Source of the DNA: Limnoglobus roseus
GTDB taxonomy: Bacteria > Planctomycetota > Planctomycetia > Gemmatales > Gemmataceae
Reading direction: 5' to 3'
Length of the DNA stretch: 64,000 nt
Assembly: GCF_008254045.1 (NCBI RefSeq)
Contig: NZ_CP042425.1
Location: 9,066,163-9,130,162 of the forward strand
Below are positions 35,914 through 44,583 of this stretch, piece after piece (within the stretch, counting starts at the first letter, position 1; the number at the start of each line of letters is the position of its first letter). A program made the translations under genes and the position numbers. The notes under the pieces were generated by a model. That model was given only the letters and a program-made list of their open reading frames with translations, ran no database searches and was not told the DNA's origin.

Positions 35914-36290
35914 TCACGACCAGTGAATAGATACCTGGCAACGCATGTCGTTGAGTAGCACCATCACTTCGGAGGCCGAAAGGAAGTTGTTGCGGACATA
36001 GGGCCGCGAGGTCTCGTCCCGTTCGGCTTTCTTGGGATAACTGCGGCGAATCAGGGATGCTATTTCGGCAGTGACGGCGCGTGGCCGAGTCCCGGGGTGG
36101 GGTGCGAGCCGCCTGCCCCGTCTAGTGTTGCCCTGTGGTTGTTCGGATAAAACGTGCGGGGGGAAATCCTCTTCCGGGGCGTACACTTCGCCCCATTCGT
36201 TTGCCCACCCCTGTGGCCGGGCGGTAACCATTCGCCCGTTCCGCCCGGCAGCATCCCGGATGCCGGCCGTGGGAAACGGTTGCATCGCAT
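35914..36290 (-). pseudogene. Possible remnant of a WD40-gene 3' end
   Basis: Positions 36011-36073 match 52931-52993 without gaps, 52 of 63 bases by my count. At 52.9 kb this stretch covers the last codons of the secreted WD40 gene (LPK then TAG) and its downstream spacer. At 36 kb the same LPK-TAG end exists on the minus strand (stop at 36060-36062), but no WD40 sequence precedes it. So it may be what remains of a relative of that gene. The open frames here (IRRSYPKKAERDET) have no other support. Confidence 0.35.
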
Positions 36291-36412
36291 TTCGTTCGGC
36301 TTCCCAGATCAGACTCCCCCGTCTGAGACGTGAACTCGTCTGCCGTTACAGACACGAAACACACTTTCTGCTACCCTGTTCGCACCACCGTCCTTTCGTG
36401 CAGGGTGCGACC

Positions 36413-39400
36413 ATGTTCCGCCTCTCCCTCGGAATCGCCGTCATGACCGCCTTCGCCGCCGGCGGGTTCGCCGCCGACGTGCCGTTCGCCGAAGACTTCG
36501 CCCTCGCGAAGGACCGGGCGGCCGTCCTCAAGCAACTCATCCCCGGCACCGAGGACTACTACTACTACCACGGCCTCCACTACCTCAACACCGAGCAGTT
36601 CGAAAAACTCGAGGGCCTGCAAAAGCCGTGGCTCGAACGCCACGGCCGCACGGCCCGGTTCACCGAACTCCAGACGCGGTTCATGCTGCTCACCTACGAG
36701 CGCGACCCGCAGAAAGTGCTCGCCTACGTCCGCGACCGTGTCGGTGTGACGTTCGACCACCGCAAGGAAGTCCTCGGCGTTGCCCCCAACCTGCCGACGC
36801 GACTCGATCCCACCCGCATCGCCCGCGGCACCCTGCTGGCCGACTCGCTCCGCCGGTGGACTGACCTGAACAACTTCGAGGACGCCGCCCTCGACTGGCT
36901 GGCCAGCACCGAACTCGGCTGGGAGAAGCGGCGGCTGCTTTTGCAACGCCTGACGCGGCCGGACGTGCCGAAGCTCGTCGATCTCATCGACGCCGACCTG
37001 AAGGCGCAGCATAGCGGTGGCTTCGGCTCGCTCGGCATCCACGCGCAGCTCACCCTCGCCCAACTCGACGAACTGCTGAAGGCCCGCGGCGACCTGCTCG
37101 GCAACGGGGCGCTCGTGAACGCCTACCTCGTGCGGTTGCAACCGGGGGCCGACAGCGACTGGAAGCGGGACCGCAAGCTGGCGAAGGCGTACCTCGACCG
37201 GCTGGAAGCCTTCGTGGCGAAGCTGCCGCCGGCGTTCAACTCGCTGAAGGCCCACACGCTGTACCACCGGCTCGTCTTCGACCGGGCGACCGGCGAGTTC
37301 GACAAGGACCGCTTCGTCGCCTACCTGAAGCTCCCGCGGCGGCAGCCGTACATGGCCGCGGCCCGGCTCGAATCCGAGGCGGCCAAGAGCTACCCGGTGG
37401 ACCTGAACGCCGACTTCTCCGGCCTGTCGCTGTTGCCGCCGGTGATGAGCGACGAGGACCTGGTGCGGGGCTACCTGAAGCACTTCTTCGTCGCGGCCGC
37501 GTCGCCGAAGGAGTTCGAGGCGTACTTCCAGGACGAGTACCTGCGGCACCTGTTCGCCGAGGCGAAGGCCGAGAACGGCCTGGGCGACGCCGACGAGTGG
37601 GCCGCGAAACTGCCGCCGGAACTGTTCCGGGCCATCAAGGAGCGGATCGACATCGACTTCGCGGCCACGAACAAGACCGACTACGCGGCCGACGAGCCGG
37701 TGAAGCTCGCCGTGGCCGTCAAAAACGTGCCGAGTCTGCTCGTGAAGGTGTTCGAGATCAACACCGTCAACCTGTACCGCAACACGCAGCGGGAGGTGGA
37801 CACGGACATCAACCTCGACGGCCTCGTGGCCAACAGCGAGAAGGTGTACGCCTACACCGACGCCCCGCTGCGGCGGATCGACCGCACGTTCGAGTTCCCG
37901 GAACTGACGAAGCCGGGCGTGTACGTCGTCGACTTCATCGGCGGCGGGAAGAGCAGCCGGGCGCTCGTGCGGAAGGGCCGGCTGCGGCCGGTCGTGACCG
38001 TCGGGGCGGCCGGCGAGAAGGTCCGCGTGGTGGACGAGGCGAACAAGCCGGTGGCCGACGCGACGGTGTGGCTCGGCGGCACCGAGTACACGCCGGACGC
38101 GGACGGCGTCGTCACGGTGCCGTACAGTACGGCCCCCGGCCGCCGGCCGGTCGTGCTCCGCCGCGGCGACTTCGCCAGCCTCGACCACCTCGACCACAAG
38201 GCCGAGAACTACACGCTCGTGGCCGGCTTCCACGTCGATCGCGAGAGCCTGCTGACGCAGCGGCTGGCGCAACTGATCGTGCGGCCGGGCCTGTACCTGA
38301 ACGGCATCCCCGTGTCGGTGAAGGTGCTCGACGAGGTGAAACTGCGGATCTACTCCACCGACCTGAACAACATCTCGACCACGCTGGAGGTGCCGGACTT
38401 CAAACTGTACGAGGACCGCGAATCGACCTACGACCTGCGGGTGCCCGGCCGGACCGTGCGGCTGAGCGTGACGCTGTCGGCGAAGGTCAAGAACCTGAGC
38501 ACCGGCCGGACGATCGACGTGGTCGCCGGCCGCGACTTCCCGCTGAACGAGATCGACCGCACGGACAAGACCGAAGACCTGCACCTGGCGAAGTTCGGCG
38601 ACGAGTACGTGATCGAACTGCTCGGCCGCACCGGCGAGGCGAAGCCGGACCGCGGCGTCGGCCTGTACCTGAAGCACAAGGACTTCCGCGAGCCGGTGAA
38701 CGTGGCCCTGAAGACCGACGCGAAGGGCCGCATCTACCTCGGCGCGCTCAACGACATCGCCACCGTGACGGCGACCGGGCCGGAGGGCACGTCGCACGCC
38801 TGGGAACTCGACCGCGACCGGCACACCTACCGCCGCCTCCTTCACGCGAAGGCCGGCGACGTGGTGACGGTCCCGCACCTCGGCGCGGCGAAGGAGCCGA
38901 CCCGCGACGAGTACGCCCTGTTCGAAGTGCTCGGCGACCGCATCCGGGCCGACAAGTTCGACGCCCTGAAGGTCGCCAACGGTCTGCTGGAGATGCACGG
39001 CCTCGCGGCCGGCGACTACGACCTGTACGTGAAGAAGGCCGGCGAGAAGGTCCGCATCCGCGTCGTGGACGGCGTCGTGCGGAACGGCTACGTCCTCGGC
39101 GCCGTCCGGCAGATGCAACTGCCGGCCATCAAGCCGGTGGCCGTCCGCGAGATTACAACCACGCCCGACGAACTGCTGGTGCGACTGACCGACGGGTCGA
39201 AGTTCGCCCGCGTGCACGTGTTCGCCACCCGCTACCAGCCGGCGTACTCGGCCTTCCACGACCTGCAAGTCCGCGACGCGGAACTCGCCGGCGTCTACCC
39301 CGGCCACGCGATTTCCGTCTACCAAACCGGCCGCAACATCGGCGACGAGTACCGCTACGTCCTCGAGCGCAAGGCCCAGAAGAAGTACCCCGGCAACATG

Positions 39401-42400
39401 CTCGACCGGCCGGAACTCTTGCTCAACCCGTGGGCCGTCCGCAGCACTACGACCGGCGAGCAGGAGGCCCTCGGCGGCGACTTCTTCGGCCGCGGCGGCG
39501 GCATCATGGAGCCGAAGTCGGCCAAGAAGGAGGACGGCGGCGGGATGCGGGGCGGGGAAGGCGGTGCGGCCGCCACGCCCGGCTTCGCCAACCTCGACTT
39601 CCTGGCCGACGCCTCGACGGTCGTGGTGAACCTCATCCCCGACAAGGACGGCGTCGTCCGCATCCCGCGGCGGGGGCTGGGGCCGCAGGCGATGATTCAC
39701 GTCGTCGCGGTCGATCCGCTCTCGACGACGGTGAAGAGCGTCACGCTACCGGAGCAGGAGGCGAAGTTCCTCGACCTGCGGCTGGCGACCGGCCTCGACC
39801 CGGCCAAGCACTTCACGCAGCAGAAGCAGGTGAGCGTGCTGGACGCCGGGCAGGTGTTCACGCTGAAGGACATCACCGGCAGCCGGTTCGAGCTGGTGGA
39901 CAGCACGGCCAAGGTGTACGGCCTGTACGCGACGCTATCGAAGGACCCGAAGCTGACCGAGTTCGCGTTCCTCCTGACGTGGCCGAAGCTGAAGCCCGAA
40001 GAGAAGCGGCCCCTGTACTCGAAGTACAGTTCGCACGAGTTGAACTTCTTCCTGTTCAAGAAGGACTGCGAGTTCTTCGCCACCGTCGTGCGGCCGTACC
40101 TCGGCAACAAGAAGGACAAGACGTTCCTCGACCACTACCTGCTGGAACACGACCTGGGCGAGTACCTGAAGCCGTGGAACTACAACCGGCTGAACAGTGT
40201 CGAGCGGGTGCTGCTGGCCCAGCGGATCGCCGGCGAGCCGGCGAAGACGAGCCGGCACTTCAACGACCTGCTGCGGTTGCTGCCACCGCGGACGGACCGC
40301 GACATCTACTTGTTCGACACGGCCGTATCCAGCGGCGGCCTCGGCGACGACGCCCTGAACCGGGCCAAGAGCGAGCGGCGGTTGGAAGAGGCGAAGCCGC
40401 TGGCAAGGGCCGCAGACGCGCCAGCGTTCGCGCCGGCGGCCATGCCGCCCGGGTCCGGACCGGCCGGCGGCGGGTTCGGCGGTGGCATGCTCGGCGGCAT
40501 GGCCGGTCGGCCCGGCGGCGAGCCGAAGGCGATGCGGGAAATGCTCCAGAAGGAGTCGCAACAGCAACGCGACGGCCGCACGAAGCAACTCGACGACGCC
40601 AAGAGGGACATGGCGGAGAAAGTTGGGGAATCCGACCGACCTGCCAGGGAGCAACTGGCCGATGACCTGCGGTTCTTCAGCAAGGAGGACGCCGAGAAGC
40701 GAACAGGGGCCCAGGTGCGGCAACTGTACCGGCAACTCGACCCGACGATGGAGTGGGCCGAGAACAACTACTACAAGCTGGTCATCGCCCAGCAGACGGC
40801 CGACCTGGTGCCGGTTAGCCCGTTCTGGCAGGACTACAGTCGGCACGCCGGCGACGGGGCGTTCCTCAGCCGGCACTTGGCCGACGCCAGCCGCAACTTC
40901 ACCGAGATGATGTTCGCCCTGGCCGTCCTCGACCTGCCGGCCGACTCGGCCCGGCACGACATGAAGTTCAACGCCGGCACGCTGACGCTGACGGCCGCCA
41001 GCCGGGCCATCGCCTTCCACGAGGAAGTCCGCCCGGCCGACGGCCAATCGGGACAAACGCCCATCCTGGTCAGCCAGAACTTCTACCGCAACGGCGATCG
41101 GTTCAAGGACGAGAACGGCGAGCGGCTGGACAAGTTCGTGACCGGCGAGTTCCTGACGCAGACCGTGTACGGCGGGCAGGTGGTGGTGACGAACCCCACG
41201 TCAAGTCGCCAGAAGCTGACGGCCCTCGTGCAACTGCCGGTCGGGGCCGTGCCGCTGAGTGGCGGGCAGTTCACGAAGACGGTGGTGCTCGACCTGGAGC
41301 CGTACCGCACGCACACGTTCGACTACTTCTTCTACTTCCCGAAGGCCGGCACGTTCCCGCAGTTCCCGCTGCACGTCGGCAAGGCCGAGCGGTTCGTCGC
41401 GGCCGCCGCCCCGGTCACGTTCGCCGTGGTCGAGAAGCCGACGAAGCAAGACACCACGAGCTGGGAGTTCGTCTCGCAGAACGGCACGAACGAAGAGGTG
41501 CTGGCGTTCCTGGGTCGCGAGAACGTGCGAGCACTCAACCTCGACAAGATCGCGTTCCGGCTGAAGGACCGCGGGTTCTTCGACGCCGTGACGAAGCTGC
41601 TGCAGGACCGCCACCTGTACCACCCGACGACGTGGTCCTACGGCCTGTTGCACGCCGACCTGGCCGCGGCGCGGGAGTACTTGCAGCACGCCGACGGGTT
41701 CGTGAATGAAGTCGGCGGGCCGATCGACTCCCCGCTGCTCGTGGTCGATCCGGTGGTTCGGCACCAGTACGAGCACCTAGAGTACAAGCCGCTCGTGAAC
41801 GCCCGCGCCCACGCCCTGGGCCAGCGGCGGCAGATCGTCAACGACCGCTTCCACGCCGAGTACGTGGCCGCCATGAAGCTGCTGACGTACCGCCGCGACC
41901 TGACCGACGCCGACAAACTCGCGGCGACGTACTTCCTGTTGCTGCAAGACCGCGTGGACGAGGCCTTCGCGACGTTCGGCGGCGTGAACGCGGAGAAGGT
42001 GCCGACGAAGATGCAGTACGACTACTGTGCCGCGTACCTCGACTTCTACCGCGAGGACACGGCCCACGCCCGGTCGGTGGCGCTGAAGTACGCCAACTAC
42101 CCGGTGGACAAGTGGAAGAACACGTTCGCCACCATCGTCAGCCAACTCGACGAGGCCGAGGGGAAGGCGGGCAAGGTGGCCGACCCCGACGACCGCAACC
42201 AGCAGCAGGGCCGGCTGGCCGCGACGGAGCCGAGCTTCGAGTTCGCGGTCGAGAACAAGGCGATCAACCTGAGCTGGCAGAACGTCGAGGCGGTGACGAT
42301 CAACTACTACCAGATGGACGTGGAGTTGCTGTTCAGCCGCAACCCGTTCGTGCAGCAGTCCGGCGGCCAGTTCGCGTCGATCCGGCCGAACGCCTCGACG

Positions 42401-42802
42401 GTGGTGAAGCTGCCGGCCGCGACCGGGAAGACGGGCGTCCCGATCGCCGAGGAGTTCTTGAAGAAGAACGTGCTGATCGAGGTGGTGGCGGCCGGCAAGA
42501 CCCGCTCGGCGGCCTATTATGCCAACGCGATGGACGTGACGACGACGGAGAGCTACGGCCAGGTGCGGGTGGCCGACGCCGCCGGGACGAAGCCGCTGTC
42601 GAGGGTGTACGTGAAGGTGTACGCGAAGCTGGCCGACGGGACGGTGAAGTTCCACAAGGACGGGTACACCGACCTCCGCGGCCGGTTCGACTACGCCAGC
42701 GTCAGCACTCCGGAGCGGCAGCCGGTCACCCGGTTCGCGGTGTTGATTCTCAGCGACGACCAGGGGGCGACCATCCGCGAGGTCAACCCGCCGCAACAGT
42801 GA
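36413..42802 (+). CDS. Giant secreted protein with macroglobulin-like domains
   Basis: 2129 aa from ATG 36413, with a signal peptide (MFRLSLGIAVMTAFAAGGFA). Residues about 20-370 are helical repeats with an unusual YYYYHGLHYLN segment. Residues about 410-540 contain a macroglobulin-like beta domain (YAADEPVKLAVAVKNVPSLL, LTKPGVYVVDFIGGG). Further beta domains follow to about 1200 (VRVVDEANKPVADATVWLGG; VPVSVKV-like). At about 1020-1060 and 1340-1365 there are Gly/Ala-rich linkers (GGGIMEP; AGGGFGGGMLGGMAG). The last 700 residues are beta domains and helical repeats, ending in a carboxypeptidase-regulatory-like fold (KDGYTDLRGRFDYASV). No thioester CGEQ motif is seen. It may resemble bacterial alpha-2-macroglobulins in build, but it could be a separate planctomycete family. 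Single gene, no operon. Confidence 0.7.
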   Translation: MFRLSLGIAVMTAFAAGGFAADVPFAEDFALAKDRAAVLKQLIPGTEDYYYYHGLHYLNTEQFEKLEGLQKPWLERHGRTARFTELQTRFMLLTYERDPQKVLAYVRDRVGVTFDHRKEVLGVAPNLPTRLDPTRIARGTLLADSLRRWTDLNNFEDAALDWLASTELGWEKRRLLLQRLTRPDVPKLVDLIDADLKAQHSGGFGSLGIHAQLTLAQLDELLKARGDLLGNGALVNAYLVRLQPGADSDWKRDRKLAKAYLDRLEAFVAKLPPAFNSLKAHTLYHRLVFDRATGEFDKDRFVAYLKLPRRQPYMAAARLESEAAKSYPVDLNADFSGLSLLPPVMSDEDLVRGYLKHFFVAAASPKEFEAYFQDEYLRHLFAEAKAENGLGDADEWAAKLPPELFRAIKERIDIDFAATNKTDYAADEPVKLAVAVKNVPSLLVKVFEINTVNLYRNTQREVDTDINLDGLVANSEKVYAYTDAPLRRIDRTFEFPELTKPGVYVVDFIGGGKSSRALVRKGRLRPVVTVGAAGEKVRVVDEANKPVADATVWLGGTEYTPDADGVVTVPYSTAPGRRPVVLRRGDFASLDHLDHKAENYTLVAGFHVDRESLLTQRLAQLIVRPGLYLNGIPVSVKVLDEVKLRIYSTDLNNISTTLEVPDFKLYEDRESTYDLRVPGRTVRLSVTLSAKVKNLSTGRTIDVVAGRDFPLNEIDRTDKTEDLHLAKFGDEYVIELLGRTGEAKPDRGVGLYLKHKDFREPVNVALKTDAKGRIYLGALNDIATVTATGPEGTSHAWELDRDRHTYRRLLHAKAGDVVTVPHLGAAKEPTRDEYALFEVLGDRIRADKFDALKVANGLLEMHGLAAGDYDLYVKKAGEKVRIRVVDGVVRNGYVLGAVRQMQLPAIKPVAVREITTTPDELLVRLTDGSKFARVHVFATRYQPAYSAFHDLQVRDAELAGVYPGHAISVYQTGRNIGDEYRYVLERKAQKKYPGNMLDRPELLLNPWAVRSTTTGEQEALGGDFFGRGGGIMEPKSAKKEDGGGMRGGEGGAAATPGFANLDFLADASTVVVNLIPDKDGVVRIPRRGLGPQAMIHVVAVDPLSTTVKSVTLPEQEAKFLDLRLATGLDPAKHFTQQKQVSVLDAGQVFTLKDITGSRFELVDSTAKVYGLYATLSKDPKLTEFAFLLTWPKLKPEEKRPLYSKYSSHELNFFLFKKDCEFFATVVRPYLGNKKDKTFLDHYLLEHDLGEYLKPWNYNRLNSVERVLLAQRIAGEPAKTSRHFNDLLRLLPPRTDRDIYLFDTAVSSGGLGDDALNRAKSERRLEEAKPLARAADAPAFAPAAMPPGSGPAGGGFGGGMLGGMAGRPGGEPKAMREMLQKESQQQRDGRTKQLDDAKRDMAEKVGESDRPAREQLADDLRFFSKEDAEKRTGAQVRQLYRQLDPTMEWAENNYYKLVIAQQTADLVPVSPFWQDYSRHAGDGAFLSRHLADASRNFTEMMFALAVLDLPADSARHDMKFNAGTLTLTAASRAIAFHEEVRPADGQSGQTPILVSQNFYRNGDRFKDENGERLDKFVTGEFLTQTVYGGQVVVTNPTSSRQKLTALVQLPVGAVPLSGGQFTKTVVLDLEPYRTHTFDYFFYFPKAGTFPQFPLHVGKAERFVAAAAPVTFAVVEKPTKQDTTSWEFVSQNGTNEEVLAFLGRENVRALNLDKIAFRLKDRGFFDAVTKLLQDRHLYHPTTWSYGLLHADLAAAREYLQHADGFVNEVGGPIDSPLLVVDPVVRHQYEHLEYKPLVNARAHALGQRRQIVNDRFHAEYVAAMKLLTYRRDLTDADKLAATYFLLLQDRVDEAFATFGGVNAEKVPTKMQYDYCAAYLDFYREDTAHARSVALKYANYPVDKWKNTFATIVSQLDEAEGKAGKVADPDDRNQQQGRLAATEPSFEFAVENKAINLSWQNVEAVTINYYQMDVELLFSRNPFVQQSGGQFASIRPNASTVVKLPAATGKTGVPIAEEFLKKNVLIEVVAAGKTRSAAYYANAMDVTTTESYGQVRVADAAGTKPLSRVYVKVYAKLADGTVKFHKDGYTDLRGRFDYASVSTPERQPVTRFAVLILSDDQGATIREVNPPQQ

Positions 42803-42803
42803 G

Positions 42804-42865
42804 GGCACACCGGGCCACGGACGCGGTGCGGAGTCGGGTCGCCCTGGATCCCCATCCGGTGTGCC
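42804..42865. terminator. Inverted repeat after the giant gene
   Basis: GGCACACCGG at 42804-42813 and CCGGTGTGCC at 42856-42865 are exact complements starting 2 nt after the stop codon. It is a possible terminator with a long loop, or an end of the mobile-element scar that follows. Confidence 0.4.
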
Positions 42866-43035
42866 GCCCGGCACGTGACCAGCACATGACCGCATCGACT
42901 CAGATGCAGGCCCCGTGTGCCCTCTTGTTCCTGTACGAGCACGTCCTCGCCCGCCCGCTCGACCAACTCCGCGTCGTCCGCGCCCCCCTTCGAAGCGGTT
43001 GCCCGTCGTGCTGATGACCCGCGGCGAGGTCCGGC
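42866..43035 (+). pseudogene. Tyrosine recombinase (integron-type integrase) fragment
   Basis: The stretch matches the integrase at 63468-63890 over about 160 bp: HMTASTQMQAPCALLFLYEH, VLARPLDQLRVVRA, then after a frameshift KRLPVVLMTRGEVRQV. These are the N-terminal SAM-like (core-binding) domain and the start of the catalytic domain of IntI/XerC-like recombinases. No catalytic residues remain. Confidence 0.75.
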
Positions 43036-43335
43036 AAGTCTCGCCAGCTTGAGGGGGTCGTCCCGGTCCGTTTTCCGCTTCACGTTCTTCCACCACCACA
43101 CCTCCCCGACCGTACTGGCCACGGCCAGGCTCCAGCGACAGACGCACGTCGGTCACCCACCCAACCCAAGAGCACGACTCGATCACGACCGGTCGACGGG
43201 TTCGTGGCCGAGCAACTTCCGCAACTCATCGGGCGTGGTGCGGAGGATGTGGAACCGGGCGGCCTTGGTGCCCCGGTCGTAGTGGCAGGAAACGGAGTTG
43301 TACTCCTCCAGATCGACCGCCAGAATGGTGTGCAT
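43030..43335 (-). pseudogene. IS110-family transposase, N-terminal fragment
   Basis: From ATG 43335 (HTILAVDLEEYNSVSCHYDR) to about 43195 (LRKLLGHEPVDR). A frameshift follows, then VVIESCSWVGWVTDV, and a further frame with WWWKNVKRKTDRDDPLKLAR. The KRKTDRDDALKLARL signature and the DEDD-type N-terminal arrangement are characteristic of IS110 transposases. The end abuts the integrase fragment. Only about 100 of some 350 residues remain. Confidence 0.75.
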
Positions 43336-43389
43336 CGCAAGCCTCCATGGAAGGGACGGGCGACACCGTCACGGTACGCCACGGCTTGC

Positions 43390-43872
43390 ATGGATTCTTT
43401 CGGCAAGAGAGGGCGTCCCGGCGTGGAAGGCGTGTTCCCGAGCGAGTTGTCCTACTGTCTCGAAGCCGAGGTTGAGGCCACGCTCAGGTGTTCCTCCAGC
43501 CCGGGTCTCGCCTACGCTCTGGACCGCTTTCGCGCTGACGAAGAGAGATCCGCTGTCGGGTTGATGGCCGTTCTGACCACCTACGAAGTGGGAATCGTAT
43601 TCATCGGCTCCTGTTCCCGAAAAGGGGCGGCGTATGTGGCGTATGCCACCCAAGCCGAAGCAGACGCCGCCAAGCCGGGGTTACCCAGAGGGCGGTCGGT
43701 CGCGGGTGGGGAAGCGGCCGCTGGGGCCGCTGAATTCCACTTGTTCTACCCCGACTGCCCGGCGCACGTGTCGCACTACGAGACGCTGCCTTGGCCGCGG
43801 GCACGGGAATTGGTGCTTGCGTTCACGGGGTCGGGTGTGTGGCCGGCTGAGGTCGATTGGTTCGCCGGGTAG
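43390..43872 (+). CDS. Orphan cytoplasmic protein
   Basis: 160 aa from ATG 43390 (MDSFGKRGRPGVEGVFPSEL), chosen because the upstream in-frame part overlaps the IS110 remnant. Alpha/beta composition with a hydrophobic strand pair (AVLTTYEVGIVFIGSCSR), an Ala-rich middle, and a C-terminus rich in Trp (LPWPRARELVLAFTGSGVWP). No signal peptide. No family recognised. Its style resembles the immunity-like orphans further on. Confidence 0.55.
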   Translation: MDSFGKRGRPGVEGVFPSELSYCLEAEVEATLRCSSSPGLAYALDRFRADEERSAVGLMAVLTTYEVGIVFIGSCSRKGAAYVAYATQAEADAAKPGLPRGRSVAGGEAAAGAAEFHLFYPDCPAHVSHYETLPWPRARELVLAFTGSGVWPAEVDWFAG

Positions 43873-43983
43873 TCACACCACGGCCCCAGTCGTAAAGGCA
43901 CGTCGAACAGTCGCGGCACGGGACGGAGCGGCCCGAGGCGACTCTGGACCACAGCGCTCTCCTTACTGGCAGGAGTGAACCCG

Positions 43984-44583
43984 ATGTCCTCGTCCGTCGT
44001 CGAGTTTTTTCAGCGTGGGACTCGGCCGTCGGCCGCCGTCCGAGCCGCGGTACCGGCCCTTGTCGCGGCGCTCGACGACGAAACGCCCGATCCCCTCGAC
44101 ATCGACCTCTGCGGCCGGAGCGACCACACCGTCGGCGACCTGGCGACGGCCGTGTTTCTCCAGACGCACGCGATCCCAGAGCTGGCCGACGCGGTGCCGC
44201 TGCTGCTGCCGTTGCTCTCGCACCCGCGGTTCAGCCTGCGGATGCGGGCCGCACACGCCCTGAGTGGCATCGGCCCGCCGGCCCGCCCGGCTTTGATGGA
44301 ACGGTACCCGAGCGCCGACGCCGAAGCTCGGCACGCCATTCTGACGGCGTTCACGCTCGCGTTCGACGACCCCGTGATGGTGGCGTTCAACGTGCAGGCG
44401 CTCGCGGACCCAGACTTCCGGGTCCGTGAGCAGGCCGTGAGTAACCTCACCTACTCCCCGGCCGCTCGCGCGGCCGTGGCGCCGCTGGTGAACGACCCCG
44501 ATTCCGGCGTGCGACATTCCGCTCACGCCGCTCTGACCCGGATCGACGAACGACTGAGCCGACCGACCGCAGAGGCCCTGTGA
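43984..44583 (+). CDS. HEAT-repeat-like protein
   Basis: 199 aa from ATG 43984, with AGGAG upstream (a GTG at 43975 is also in frame). Helical repeats of about 30-35 residues are visible: RAAVPALVAALDDE, IPELADAVPLLLPLLSHPRF, RMRAAHALSGIGPPARPALM, then DPDFRVREQAVSNLTYSPAA and DPDSGVRHSAHAALTRIDER. This is the PBS-lyase/HEAT type. It is a cytoplasmic protein-binding scaffold. The stop overlaps the start of the Sel1/ankyrin gene by 1 nt (TGATG), so the two are coupled and may act together. Confidence 0.78.
   Translation: MSSSVVEFFQRGTRPSAAVRAAVPALVAALDDETPDPLDIDLCGRSDHTVGDLATAVFLQTHAIPELADAVPLLLPLLSHPRFSLRMRAAHALSGIGPPARPALMERYPSADAEARHAILTAFTLAFDDPVMVAFNVQALADPDFRVREQAVSNLTYSPAARAAVAPLVNDPDSGVRHSAHAALTRIDERLSRPTAEAL

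Noticed and set aside
36371..39700. Open frame of 1109 codons opposite the giant secreted protein
   Set aside because: Antisense shadow of a long GC-rich gene; composition dominated by R, V, L, H, A and Q, with no start signal or motif.
37597..40665. Second long plus-strand frame inside the giant gene
   Set aside because: Arg/Gly/Pro-rich out-of-frame reading; the other frame has a signal peptide and structured sequence throughout.
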